A stretch of DNA of 64,000 nt, from contig JAEZHY010000090.1 in the NCBI GenBank assembly GCA_023416335.1, positions 1-64,000 of the forward strand. Direction: 5' to 3'. The position numbers and the translations under genes were made by a program. The stretch is from Pseudomonadota bacterium (GTDB lineage Bacteria > Desulfobacterota > Syntrophobacteria > Syntrophobacterales > Syntrophobacteraceae). The notes under the pieces are model-generated. The model searched no databases. It worked only from the letters and a program-made list of their open reading frames with translations, and was not told the DNA's origin. Each line of letters opens with the position of its first letter. Positions within the stretch are counted from its first letter, which is position 1. This document shows positions 1 to 8,510 of the stretch, piece by piece.

Positions 1-202
1 TTCACTGAATCCGTTATCGCTGCCGCACCGGAAAGCTAAAAACAAAACATTTTATGACACGGATTAACACTGATGGACACGGATGGACGGAGAAGAAAGG
101 AGAATTCATTCAGGAGAAGACGGCAAATGCTTCACTGAATCCGTTATCGGTGCCGCACCGGAAAGCTAAAAGCAAAACATTTTATGACACGGATGAACAC
201 TG
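1..202 (+). repeat. 130-bp tandem units made from the 5' end of the GxxExxY gene
   Basis: Two units with a period of exactly 130 bp (the GATGGACACGG core falls at 72 and 202). Each contains three imperfect 10-bp iterons of the form RACACKGATG and then a short frame, MDTDGR...TESVIGAAPES-stop, that matches the first ~30 codons of the gene starting at 203 and then breaks off. The unit is therefore a truncated copy of the gene's own leader and start. The left end is cut by the window edge. Confidence 0.85.
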
Positions 203-607
203 ATGGACACGGATGGACGGAATAGCAAAAGAATTCATCTAGGGGAAGATATTGAACACCTCACTGAGTCCATTATCGGTGCCGCATTTGAAGTTTCCAA
301 TATACTGGGCCATGGGTTTCTCGAAGGTGTTTACCGAAAAGCGCTTATGCACGAACTCTCCATCCGTGGTCTGTCTGCCGGCGAAGAGATCCCTTTTGAA
401 GTCACTTACAAGGAGATGGTGCTCGGGAGATACTTCTGTGACCTTTTGGTAGAGGGCAGCATAGTCGTTGAATTGAAAGCTGTTGACCAGCTCAATTCAT
501 CTCACGTCGGACAGGTGTTGAACTATTTGAAGGCCGGCGGCATCAAGGTCGGCCTATTGCTCAATTTTGGCAAGCCCAGGTTGGAATACCGAAGAATCCT
601 TATTTGA
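203..607 (+). CDS. GxxExxY family protein (PD-(D/E)XK nuclease-like)
   Basis: The 134-residue protein has the usual length of the GxxExxY family. It shows the family signature G-F-L-E-G-V-Y (about residues 33-39), followed by a Y-x-C-D-L-L-V ... V-V-E-L-K-A segment that matches the D...ExK core of the PD-(D/E)XK nuclease fold. The biochemical role of the family is not established; a nuclease activity is inferred from the fold only. The start codon lies inside a 10-bp iteron repeat, so the first residues (MDTDGR) are translated repeat, and no clear ribosome binding site precedes it. The stop codon abuts the inverted repeat arm. Flanking DNA on both sides consists of internally deleted copies of this same unit. 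Confidence 0.8.
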   Translation: MDTDGRNSKRIHLGEDIEHLTESIIGAAFEVSNILGHGFLEGVYRKALMHELSIRGLSAGEEIPFEVTYKEMVLGRYFCDLLVEGSIVVELKAVDQLNSSHVGQVLNYLKAGGIKVGLLLNFGKPRLEYRRILI

Positions 608-970
608 ACCCAGACCTCGCTTCCTGTTTTCATCCGTGTTTATCCGTGTCCATCCGTGTCAAAAGACTGAGGGGGAAGACATCGAATACTTCACTGCCTC
701 ACTGTATGAACCCAGACTTCGCATCTTGCTTTCATCCGTGTTTATCCGTGTCCATCCGTGTCAAAAGACGGAGGGGAAGATAACGAATACTTCACTGCCT
801 CACTATATGAACTCAGACTTCGCATCTTGCTTTCATCCGTGTCTATCGGTGTCCATCCGTGTCAAAAGACGGAGGGGAAGACATCGAATACTTCACTGCC
901 TCACTGTTTGAACTCAGACTTCCATCCTGTTTTCATCCGTGTTTATCCGTGTCCATCCGTGTCAAAAGAC
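608..970 (+). repeat. ~101-bp tandem units, inverted iteron arms plus gene remnants
   Basis: Four ATCCGTGT-type arms occur at spacings of 102, 101 and 100 bp (CATCCGTGTC at 651, 753, 854 and 954). Each arm carries three 10-bp iterons that are the reverse complement of those upstream of the gene. Between arms lies a fragment reading G-E-D-I-E-Y-F-T-A-S-L, matching codons near the start of the GxxExxY gene, joined directly to the gene's 3' tail (GAACCCAGACTTCGC). These are internal-deletion derivatives of the same element. Several open frames across this stretch are by-products of the repeat and are not called as genes. Confidence 0.85.
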
Positions 971-980
971 GAATGGATGT

Positions 981-996
981 TGGCACGGGGCTTGCT
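981..996 (+). promoter_or_regulatory. Sigma-54 (-24/-12) promoter candidate
   Basis: TGGCAC, five bases, TTGCT is a full match to the RpoN consensus. It lies just beyond the repeat array and about 305 bp upstream of the SulP-PAS start, so the leader would be long. No enhancer-binding-protein site was identified. Confidence 0.45.
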
Positions 997-1302
997 CTGG
1001 AAAAAGCCCGATGGGATTCGGTGTTGATTTTGACCTTACCGGGACCGATAATGTGTGAGGCTGAGGGTACAATTGTCACGATTGCTTCCCGGATCGATTA
1101 ACGTCACAGCGGCTCACAAGGAAGATTTCAGCAATTGCGACAGCTAATGGCATGATGGAATTCAAGCTCATCGTTCAGCACAATTTCCCCGTTCGTACAG
1201 TCTAAAGTCACTTAATCCGTTCTCCCGCTGCAGGAATTGAAATCCCGGATCGGGTTTTTGTCTGGTCGGTTGGTGCATAATCAGGATTGAAAGGCCGATT
1301 TT

Positions 1303-4300
1303 GTGAAATTGGAACTATACAGGGTATTGCCGTTCCTACAATGGTGGCCGACGGTCAATCGCCGGACGCAATTGGCGGATATGACGGCGGGGATCACGGG
1401 CGCAATAATCGTTTTGCCCCAGGGAATCGCGTTCGCATCGATTGCCGGGCTTCCCGCCGAATACGGCCTCTACTCGGCCATGGTGCCGGCCATTATTGCC
1501 GCAATTTTCGGCTCCTCATATCATCTGATTTCCGGCCCCACGACGGCGATTTCAATTGTCGTATTCTCGAAGATCAGCACCCTTGCGGGCCCGTTCACGG
1601 ACCAGTATATCCAGCTCGCCCTGACCCTTACCCTCATTGCAGGCGTAATTCAACTGGCTCTCGGTTTGGCGCGCATGGGCGTTCTCGTTAATTTTGTGTC
1701 CTACTCGGTGCTGGTGGGGTTTACCACGGGGGCCGCCATACTCATCGGTACCGGCCAGCTTGCGGGAGCTTTGGGGATTTCCGTCGCAAAAGGAAGTTCA
1801 TTCCTGGCCACCTGGGTCGGGGTATGCGGGTCGCTCTCGCATGCCGATCCTCGCGTCATGGCGGTGGCCCTCGGGACGCTGGTCCCAGCCGTGCTGATGA
1901 AACGCTTCTTTCCGCGCCTGCCCGGCCTGGCCGTCGCAATGATATTTGGAAGCTTACTGGCATGGTTGCTCGACGGAAGGACCCATACCCTGAGCTATGT
2001 GGGGTCCCTGCCCTCGCGTTTGCCGCCCTTTTCCATGCCGGACATTTCCGTCGACACCATACGCCAGCTGGTTCCCGGCGCGACGGCGGTGGCCATGCTG
2101 GGACTTGCCGAAGCGGCTTCCATCGCGCGATCCGTGGCAACCCTTTCCCATCAGCGAACGGACAATAACCAGGAGTTCATCGGTCAGGGCCTTTCAAACA
2201 TCATAGGGAGCTTTTTTTCCTGTTATGCTTCTTCGGGGTCCTTCACCCGCACCGGCGTCAACTACAACTCTGGAGCGAAAACCCCAATGGCGGCGGTTTA
2301 CGGGGGCCTTTTCCTCCTGGTTCTGCTCTTTTTTGTCGCATCGCTGACCGCCTATCTTCCTGTGGCAGCCATGTCCGGCATCCTGTTGCTGGTAGCTTTT
2401 AACCTCATCGAATACCGGCATATCAAAGCCATTTGGCACACGAGCAGATCGGAAGCACTGATTCTGGTCGTCACCTTCCTGTGCACCTTGTTCCTCGATC
2501 TCGAATTCGCCTTGTTTCTGGGGGTTTTGCTCTCACTGCTCCTTTATCTGAGCCGAACGTCCCACCCTCAGTTCACCACGGTGGCGAGGTCCCATGAGGG
2601 CGGCTGCCTGGTGGAAACCGGTGGCCCGGACTCCTGCGTTCCCGAATGTCCTCAGCTCAAGATCATACGAATCGACGGGTCGATATTTTTCGGGGCCGTC
2701 GATCACGTTTCGGAGAGGCTCCGAAACATCGTCAGTCAAAACCCGGAGCAGTGCCATATCCTGATTATCGCGAGCGGGATAAACTTTATTGATGTGACCG
2801 GGTGCGCGATGCTTTTTCACGAAAGCCGTTCCATGTACCTGGAAGGGAGGCAGCTTTATCTTTGTTCTTTAAAAAACGATGTAATCAGGATGCTGGAACG
2901 CGGAAATTGCACCGCGGCAATAGGCAGGGAAAACATCTTCGGGTCCAGGGGCGAAGCACTGGAGAAGATTATTCATAAATTGGATCCCGAGCGGTGCAGG
3001 CAATGCAGCGTGCGGGTTTTCCAGGAATGTGAACAAAGACCGGGAGTAAAGAGAATGGAAATTCGGAATTTCGGACGGGGAGAATCTCCCGCGTCATTCG
3101 GCAACTATGCCGGCAACAGCATGGAATACAGCACCTACGAAAACGCTATCGATATCAAGGTATGCCGGGGAGAGATCGATTACCGGGGCATCGTAGAGCA
3201 TATCAACGACGGCGTGATAATTATCAGGGAAGGGAAAATCGTCTTTGCGAACAACGCCTTCTGCGGCATTTCGCGACGATCGCCCGAGGAAGTCATAAAT
3301 TCGGAATTTTCCGGTTACATATCCTCCGAGGACCGCGAAAACGTGCTCAAGTACTGCACGGATCGGCTTTTCACCGAGGGACTGCCGGATACCATCGAAT
3401 TCACGATGCCCAGACCGGCGGGAGATGCGATCATCGAAATGAAGGTGAACGTCGTGGAATGCGGCGGCGGTCCGGCGATACTGGGCGCATTGACGGACAT
3501 CACCGAGAGGCGAAAGACCCGGGTCGACCTGCAAAGAATCAAGGATCGGCTCGAGAGCATAATTCATTCCATGCATGAAGTCGTGGTTTCGCTGTCCGTC
3601 AAGGATTACTCCATCACTTCCATCAATCCCGCCGCCGAGGCCCTGTACGGGATTCCCCTCAGGGACTTCACACTCGGCCTGATTCACATAATCGATTTCG
3701 TGCATCCCGACGACGTCGAGATGGTGAATCAATTCTATCTCGATCTGCCCGAGGCCGAGTTTGACGAGATGGAATACAGGATCGTCAGTAACGACAAACA
3801 GGTCAAATGGGTCTTGGATGAGGGCCACGTCGTCTATTCGCACAAGGGCGTTATACGGCGGATGGACCACGTGATCCGGGATATCACCGAAGAAAAGAAA
3901 GTGAGCGACGCCCTCAGGCGGAGCGAGGCAAAATACAGAAATTTCTTCGATTCGACGAGCGATATGGCATTCACGCTCACTCCGGAGGGCCGTTTCCTCG
4001 ATATCAACGATGCGGGCTTGAACCTCCTCGGTCTTGAGAGCAAAGAGGAGGCGCTTGCAAGCAATATGGAAGATTTTTATGAGGACATTTCGGAACGTGT
4101 CGGACTCGTCGAGGAGATATACACAAAGGGCCATGTCGAGGGAAAGCAGGTAAAATTCAGAAACAGGGCCGGGGACATCATCGAAGTTGCCGTGACAGCC
4201 CATGCGCGGGCCGACGAATCCGGGCAGTTGCTCTACCACGAGGGAATCATACACAACATCACGAAGGCGCTGGAAGACCAGCGGAACAGGGTCCTGCGCA

Positions 4301-4629
4301 ATGCGGCCGGAAGCATGTGCCACTACCTCAACACGCACCTCATGCACATGCTCAACTCCAAGGGCGGCGTTCGCGACCTGATGGCGGTTATGGATACCCT
4401 CATCGAGAATTTGTCGCAGGGAGAAGATGCCCGGGATTCCGCGCGGCAGATGAACGAGACAATGAAAGATATACGCTATTTCTTTGACGGAATAGACGTC
4501 GCATATGAAAAAATCTCGGAAATAACGAAGGCATTCAACAAAGCCTTCCACTACAAAGAGGAAGCCTACGTGAACAGCACGATCCTCGATATCTTCAAGG
4601 CCTGCGGGTACGAGGGGGAAGAAGACTGA
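1303..4629 (+). CDS. SulP family anion transporter fused to STAS and three PAS domains
   Basis: The 1108-residue protein begins with a SulP membrane transporter (about residues 1-410, with the family motif region FGSSYHLISGPTTAIS and many hydrophobic segments), continues with a STAS domain (about 450-560), a short Cys-rich linker (CRQCSV...C), and three PAS-type sensor domains (about 627-735, 750-862 and 877-990). The last ~115 residues include H-Y-L-N-T-H-L resembling a histidine-kinase dimerisation helix, but no ATPase domain follows. Ordinary SulP proteins are about 550-600 residues. GTG start; AAAGG lies about 9 bases upstream. The TGA stop is part of the repeat array that begins here, so the C-terminus may have been shortened by repeat insertion. 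A role as sensor-transporter for sulfate, bicarbonate or an organic anion is inferred. Confidence 0.85.
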   Translation: MKLELYRVLPFLQWWPTVNRRTQLADMTAGITGAIIVLPQGIAFASIAGLPAEYGLYSAMVPAIIAAIFGSSYHLISGPTTAISIVVFSKISTLAGPFTDQYIQLALTLTLIAGVIQLALGLARMGVLVNFVSYSVLVGFTTGAAILIGTGQLAGALGISVAKGSSFLATWVGVCGSLSHADPRVMAVALGTLVPAVLMKRFFPRLPGLAVAMIFGSLLAWLLDGRTHTLSYVGSLPSRLPPFSMPDISVDTIRQLVPGATAVAMLGLAEAASIARSVATLSHQRTDNNQEFIGQGLSNIIGSFFSCYASSGSFTRTGVNYNSGAKTPMAAVYGGLFLLVLLFFVASLTAYLPVAAMSGILLLVAFNLIEYRHIKAIWHTSRSEALILVVTFLCTLFLDLEFALFLGVLLSLLLYLSRTSHPQFTTVARSHEGGCLVETGGPDSCVPECPQLKIIRIDGSIFFGAVDHVSERLRNIVSQNPEQCHILIIASGINFIDVTGCAMLFHESRSMYLEGRQLYLCSLKNDVIRMLERGNCTAAIGRENIFGSRGEALEKIIHKLDPERCRQCSVRVFQECEQRPGVKRMEIRNFGRGESPASFGNYAGNSMEYSTYENAIDIKVCRGEIDYRGIVEHINDGVIIIREGKIVFANNAFCGISRRSPEEVINSEFSGYISSEDRENVLKYCTDRLFTEGLPDTIEFTMPRPAGDAIIEMKVNVVECGGGPAILGALTDITERRKTRVDLQRIKDRLESIIHSMHEVVVSLSVKDYSITSINPAAEALYGIPLRDFTLGLIHIIDFVHPDDVEMVNQFYLDLPEAEFDEMEYRIVSNDKQVKWVLDEGHVVYSHKGVIRRMDHVIRDITEEKKVSDALRRSEAKYRNFFDSTSDMAFTLTPEGRFLDINDAGLNLLGLESKEEALASNMEDFYEDISERVGLVEEIYTKGHVEGKQVKFRNRAGDIIEVAVTAHARADESGQLLYHEGIIHNITKALEDQRNRVLRNAAGSMCHYLNTHLMHMLNSKGGVRDLMAVMDTLIENLSQGEDARDSARQMNETMKDIRYFFDGIDVAYEKISEITKAFNKAFHYKEEAYVNSTILDIFKACGYEGEED

Positions 4630-4891
4630 TGGACACGGATGGACGGAATTTGCAATAGATTCCATTCAGGGGAAAACGTTCGAATGCCTCACTGCATCCA
4701 CTATCGGTGCTGCACCGGAAAGCTAAAAGAAAAACATTTTTTGACACGGATGAACACTGATGGACACGGATAGAGGGAATTTGCAATAGATTCTATCCGG
4801 GGAAGACGTTCGGACGCCTCACTGCGTCCTTTATCGAGGCTGCACCGGAAAGCAAAAAGCAAACATTTTACGACACGGATGAACACTGTTC
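4625..4891 (+). repeat. Second array of 130-bp GxxExxY-derived units
   Basis: Two units, again at a 130-bp period (GATGGACAC cores at 4629 and 4759), in the same orientation as those at the window start. Sequence identity with the first array begins at the CTGATGG containing the SulP-PAS stop codon. The last unit is broken after GACACGGATGAACACTG. No full-length GxxExxY gene accompanies this copy, and the frames are interrupted (MDTDGRNLQ-stop). Confidence 0.85.
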
Positions 4892-5241
4892 CGGCTCAGT
4901 TCAGCAGGAACTTGCTTTAGCAATACATACATGTACCGCAAATGATCAACGCAGTACCTTACGTAGACCGGCAAATACTGGGTTGTCGTTCTTCTGAATG
5001 AAATCTGGGAAGCAATGCCGTTGAAGTAAGTACGCTTTTGGTGGAATCAATAGGGCAAAAAAATCCTGGAGGACTGCAGGAAAGGCGGCCGTTTTTTGTT
5101 TTTGTGACCTGTCAGGGCTTTTCGGGCTGGGACTGATAGCCTGTTCCTCGGCCCAAGCGGACGTAAGTAATGGACGGAAACCAAACTTTCCAGATAATCC
5201 CCATGATTGAAAAAACGCATCCGGTATGTGGCGGCAGGGCT
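4892..5241. other. Gap without a recognisable gene
   Basis: About 350 bp with no convincing coding region. Short open frames on the minus strand lack start signals and recognisable domains. Confidence 0.5.
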
Positions 5242-5305
5242 GGATTCCGGCTCAAAAGTACAGCCGGGATGACGATTTCGACGGTGCACAACTTGCCGGA
5301 TAGAG
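5242..5305 (+). repeat. Dispersed palindromic repeat, family 1
   Basis: The core TTCCGGCTCAAAAGTACAG followed by CCGGGATGACG forms an imperfect palindrome. The following 30 bp, which include GTGCACAACTTGCCGGATAG, are shared almost exactly with 23461-23523. Related cores occur at 24801, 39320 and, more distantly, 39040 and 62345. Confidence 0.75.
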
Positions 5306-5428
5306 GCACGATACTGTCTCATACTCAGTTGCTTTCAAGTTGATATTCAATTCCCCTGCCGAGGTGGAAGAGGTTACCCCCCGACTGGGCACTTGCACCA
5401 GATTTCGGCCCTCTTGGGCCGATCGCTC

Positions 5429-5479
5429 GGCGCTTGCTGTGTCTGCCCCGGTGCTTTGCGGGGCGCTACAGCAAGCGCC
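5429..5479. other. Large nested inverted repeat
   Basis: A perfect 12-bp inverted repeat (GGCGCTTGCTGT / ACAGCAAGCGCC) encloses a second CCCCG/CGGGG stem. There is no T-run, so it is not a standard terminator. It lies in a gene-free stretch between the repeat array and the creatininase-family gene. It could be a structured RNA or a repeat-element tip; function is unknown. Confidence 0.6.
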
Positions 5480-5720
5480 AACTAAGCCGCAGAGCGGCGC
5501 AGGGGGTGTGGGGGCCGCAGGTCCCCACGCTATTTGAATCCTTCTTGAACGCAATTCCGTATTAGAAATTTATCGAGGTTACCTGACCGCAAACCCGTAT
5601 GAAATCCAGACGGGACTACAGAAATCGAACTAAAATGTGCCTACTTGGCAAAAGCGCGAGTCTTAATAAGCTACTGAATAGGCGCTACAAAGCAGGGGAG
5701 GTGATCTCTTAATTTCCTGC

Positions 5721-5750
5721 CAACGGGCTGCATGTAAAAGCAGCCCGTTG
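5721..5750. terminator. Perfect 10-bp hairpin at the end of the leftward transporter operon
   Basis: CAACGGGCTG and CAGCCCGTTG flank a 10-nt loop about 30 bp beyond the stop of the creatininase-family gene. Position suggests a transcription end or mRNA-protecting hairpin, but no U-tract follows on either strand. Confidence 0.5.
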
Positions 5751-5778
5751 GTGATGATCCCATAAAAGGGAGTTGGTG

Positions 5779-6588
5779 TTATGCTGATGGGGTCGCAGGA
5801 AAATCACCTGTCGGTGGTAACTTGGAAAGCTCGATGGACTTCATCTCGCGAATGAGTTCCACAAGAAATTTTTCCATGACAGCGAAGACCTCCTTGCCAT
5901 TCGCAAGGCTGGTGCCTTCAAGGGTGCCAAAATTGCCGGTAGGCGAACCGTCCCCTGTTTTAAGCCACGTAAGTAAGTTTATGCCTTTGAATGAGATCCG
6001 GTCCCAGGAAGTTACATCTATATTGGCCGAAATTTTCTGCTTCACATACGGTTGCGCTTTTTCAAGCTTTACCAGCTCCGGATGGTTGACCAGGACAGCG
6101 GAAGCTTCAACAAAATCCGCATGACCGGACAGGCTGAAACGCGCATCGAGCTGCCCGATAACCGAAAACCAGTCAACAATACAAGCAAACGCTCCATTCT
6201 CACGCAAGAAATCACAAACTTGCTGCAAAATAGCAGTATTGCCGCTATGCCCATTGATAAACAGGAATTTACGCGCACCGTGCCGTAATAACGACCGAAC
6301 AATGTCCTGGACGAAAAGCTTGTATGTTGCCGGCTCTATGGCGATGGTTCCAGGGAAACACTCGTGATTGGAGGAATTTCCGTACGGCAACGAGGGTAGA
6401 ACTAAAACCTGCTCATGTTCGGCAACCGCAATAGCCATCTGTTCCGGGACAATAGTGTCAGTCATGAGCGGAAGATGGCAGCCGTGCTGTTCACAACTTC
6501 CTGTTGGGATGATAACAAAATCATTATCCTTGAAGTAAACTCCTATTTCGTCCCAAGTACAATACTCATAGCGAAAGGGTGCATCCAA
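5779..6588 (-). CDS. Creatininase family protein (amidohydrolase)
   Basis: The 269-residue protein has the metal-binding motifs of the creatininase/MftE family in order: G-S-C-E-Q-H-G (about residues 31-37), L-M-T-D-T, N-G-H-S-G-N (about 113-118) and G-H-A-D-F-V-E-A-S (about 154-162). Family members are metal-dependent hydrolases of C-N bonds in cyclic or formamide-type compounds; the substrate here cannot be told. It is the last gene of the leftward transporter locus, 78 bp after an ABC ATPase gene, which suggests that it processes the imported solute. Confidence 0.8.
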   Translation of the reverse strand: MDAPFRYEYCTWDEIGVYFKDNDFVIIPTGSCEQHGCHLPLMTDTIVPEQMAIAVAEHEQVLVLPSLPYGNSSNHECFPGTIAIEPATYKLFVQDIVRSLLRHGARKFLFINGHSGNTAILQQVCDFLRENGAFACIVDWFSVIGQLDARFSLSGHADFVEASAVLVNHPELVKLEKAQPYVKQKISANIDVTSWDRISFKGINLLTWLKTGDGSPTGNFGTLEGTSLANGKEVFAVMEKFLVELIREMKSIELSKLPPTGDFPATPSA

Positions 6589-6666
6589 TTTTGCGTACTC
6601 CTCTCTTTCTGTAATTGGTCTCTATCCGCAATCTCAGTTGCAGCTCATTTTTGATTTAGATATATA

Positions 6667-7536
6667 TCAATTTTTTTCCATGATGGCGCCATATGCATCC
6701 AGGAAATCCCGCGCTCCGGCAGAACCCGATGCAAAAGAACGTAAGGCTTCTTCGTGCAGCAATTCCAATGCTTCCCTCTTGTATATTGCAAATTCATCGG
6801 AAGTGAGCAAAGCAAAATCCCTCGGACGCGGCAATTTAATATCAATGATTTTTTTGACATTTGTAGGTTTGTTGGTAAGTATTACCAGCTTATCCGCTAA
6901 AATAATCGCCTCATCCAGCTCTGAAGTTACAAACAGATTGGTTCTCTTGTTTTCCTCGAACAGGCGCAGATAATATTCCTGCATCAACTTCCTGGTCATG
7001 GCGTCCAGTCCTCGGAAGGGTTCGTCCATGATCATGATTTTCGGTTGATTTATCATGGCTCTTGCCAACTCAGCTCTCCGCTGCATACCTCCTGACAGCT
7101 GAGAAGGATACTTATCCCTGAAATCATATAATCCCACCGTTCTTAGCAGCTTTTCGGTGACATTGTTTATTTCGTCCTTACTCATAACCCCGCTCATTCT
7201 TGGGCCATAAGTTATATTTTCCCAGGTCGTCATCCATGGGAATAAGGCGGTTTCCTGGAAGACGACAAGCCTGTCGGGGCCGGGAGCAACGACTTCAATT
7301 TCATCCAAAGTTATTGAACCGGAGCCCGGAAATTCATAGCCTGCAACGAGATTGACCAACACTGTCTTACCGCATCCCGATGGGCCAATTATTACGGTCA
7401 ATTCGCCTTCGTTTATGGTCATCGAGCAATCGGAAATTACGCATTTAGCTTTTTCACCAAATCCAACATATTTGGTGATGCTTGATATAACGACCCTTCC
7501 TCCGACATTTTCTGCTTGGCGGCCTTTGTTGCTCAT
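6667..7536 (-). CDS. ABC transporter ATP-binding protein, nitrate/sulfonate/taurine type
   Basis: About 289 residues with Walker A G-P-S-G-C-G-K-T, a Q-loop (V-V-F-Q-E-T), a canonical signature L-S-G-G-M-Q-R-R and Walker B I-M-I-M-D-E-P-F, in the arrangement of SsuB/TauB-like ATPases. It would energise the permease encoded immediately upstream (30-40 bp away). The ATG at 7536 has GGAAGAA just before it; an in-frame GTG three codons earlier is the alternative start. The C-terminus carries a short extension rich in Ala/Glu that is shared in style with the second ATPase of the locus. Confidence 0.88.
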   Translation of the reverse strand: MSNKGRQAENVGGRVVISSITKYVGFGEKAKCVISDCSMTINEGELTVIIGPSGCGKTVLVNLVAGYEFPGSGSITLDEIEVVAPGPDRLVVFQETALFPWMTTWENITYGPRMSGVMSKDEINNVTEKLLRTVGLYDFRDKYPSQLSGGMQRRAELARAMINQPKIMIMDEPFRGLDAMTRKLMQEYYLRLFEENKRTNLFVTSELDEAIILADKLVILTNKPTNVKKIIDIKLPRPRDFALLTSDEFAIYKREALELLHEEALRSFASGSAGARDFLDAYGAIMEKN

Positions 7537-7574
7537 TTCTTCCACCCTGTAAACATGCCTTTTGATCGCATAGT

Positions 7575-8378
7575 CTATTTTGTTCTAATCCATGGCGTCA
7601 AAAAACGGGATAATTGACGGATCGCCTCGGAAGAAGCATATCCAACCAAACCAATGCTCGCCATGCCGATTATGATGCATGGAAATTCCCCCACCACGTA
7701 GGCACGCCACGTCAATTGTCCAAGTCCGAGAGGACTCGAAGATATCATTTCAGCGGCGATAACTACGGTCCAGGCCGCACCCATTCCAATGACCATACCC
7801 ACCAGGATGCTCGGCATGCAGGCAGGCAGCAGTATGTGCCTGAAAACGTTTTTGGGTGAGGAGCCAAGAGAATACGCTGCGCGAAGATAACGTTCATCGA
7901 TATTCTGCGCCCCTTCGACTATGTTCAGTACGACAGGAAAGAATGCCCCTAAGAAAGTTAAAAACATCATACTCGAATCAGTAGTGGGCCAGAATATAAC
8001 GGCAACCGGCACCCAGGCCAGAGGGGGAACCGGCCGCATTATTTCAAAGATTGGATATATCAGGTCAAAAGCATTTTTATGAGAAACAATATATAACCCT
8101 AATGGAATCCCCAGTATTTGAGCGGCCAAAAATCCGCCGTAGACCCGGTACATGCTGGCCATCCAAGATTGCCAGTAACTAGCTGAAAATACATATTTGC
8201 CGAGGGACAAAAAAACGGAGGATGGGGTAGGAATGTTTTCTATGATGGGCAAATGCAATCTTACTCCCGATTCCCAAATTATAAGAAAAACGATGAAAGA
8301 AATACTTGCCCTATGCACTTTTGCGTTGAACAATTTCATGCCATGTTTATATATATGCCTCTTAAGAGTATACCACAT
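7575..8378 (-). CDS. ABC transporter permease, SsuC/TauC type
   Basis: The 267-residue protein has about six hydrophobic segments and the EAA-type cytoplasmic loop (E-R-Y-L-R-A-A-Y-S-L-G-S-S, about residues 160-172) of binding-protein-dependent permeases. It pairs with the ATPase encoded 38 bp downstream. A GGAG lies 10 bases before the ATG. This is the second of two permeases in the locus, and only one substrate-binding protein is present. Confidence 0.87.
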   Translation of the reverse strand: MWYTLKRHIYKHGMKLFNAKVHRASISFIVFLIIWESGVRLHLPIIENIPTPSSVFLSLGKYVFSASYWQSWMASMYRVYGGFLAAQILGIPLGLYIVSHKNAFDLIYPIFEIMRPVPPLAWVPVAVIFWPTTDSSMMFLTFLGAFFPVVLNIVEGAQNIDERYLRAAYSLGSSPKNVFRHILLPACMPSILVGMVIGMGAAWTVVIAAEMISSSPLGLGQLTWRAYVVGEFPCIIIGMASIGLVGYASSEAIRQLSRFLTPWIRTK

Positions 8379-8510
8379 AAATACTCACTCCGTATATCAA
8401 CTTGGCCGGTGCCCTAATTACATTCGATTTTATTACTAACTTCAGCGTACCCTGGAGTTCGCAAAAATATCTAAACGAAGAGTTACGCTCTCTTCAAGCA
8501 GATTGCAGCA

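Noticed and set aside
608..970. CRISPR-like array of regular repeats
   Set aside because: The repeat unit is ~101 bp without unique spacers; successive units differ only by point changes and carry gene remnants, so this is tandem duplication.
567..1101. Overlapping open frames on the plus strand across the repeats
   Set aside because: They arise because repeat lengths keep several frames open; they share translated repeat sequence, lack start signals and match no family.
3094..4665. Long minus-strand open frame antisense to the SulP-PAS gene
   Set aside because: No start signal or domain; the plus-strand frame encodes well-defined SulP, STAS and PAS domains.
8364..8378. GTGGTATAC at the start of the second permease gene as another regulator site
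   Set aside because: Only half of the palindrome matches and it lies in coding sequence; likely chance.
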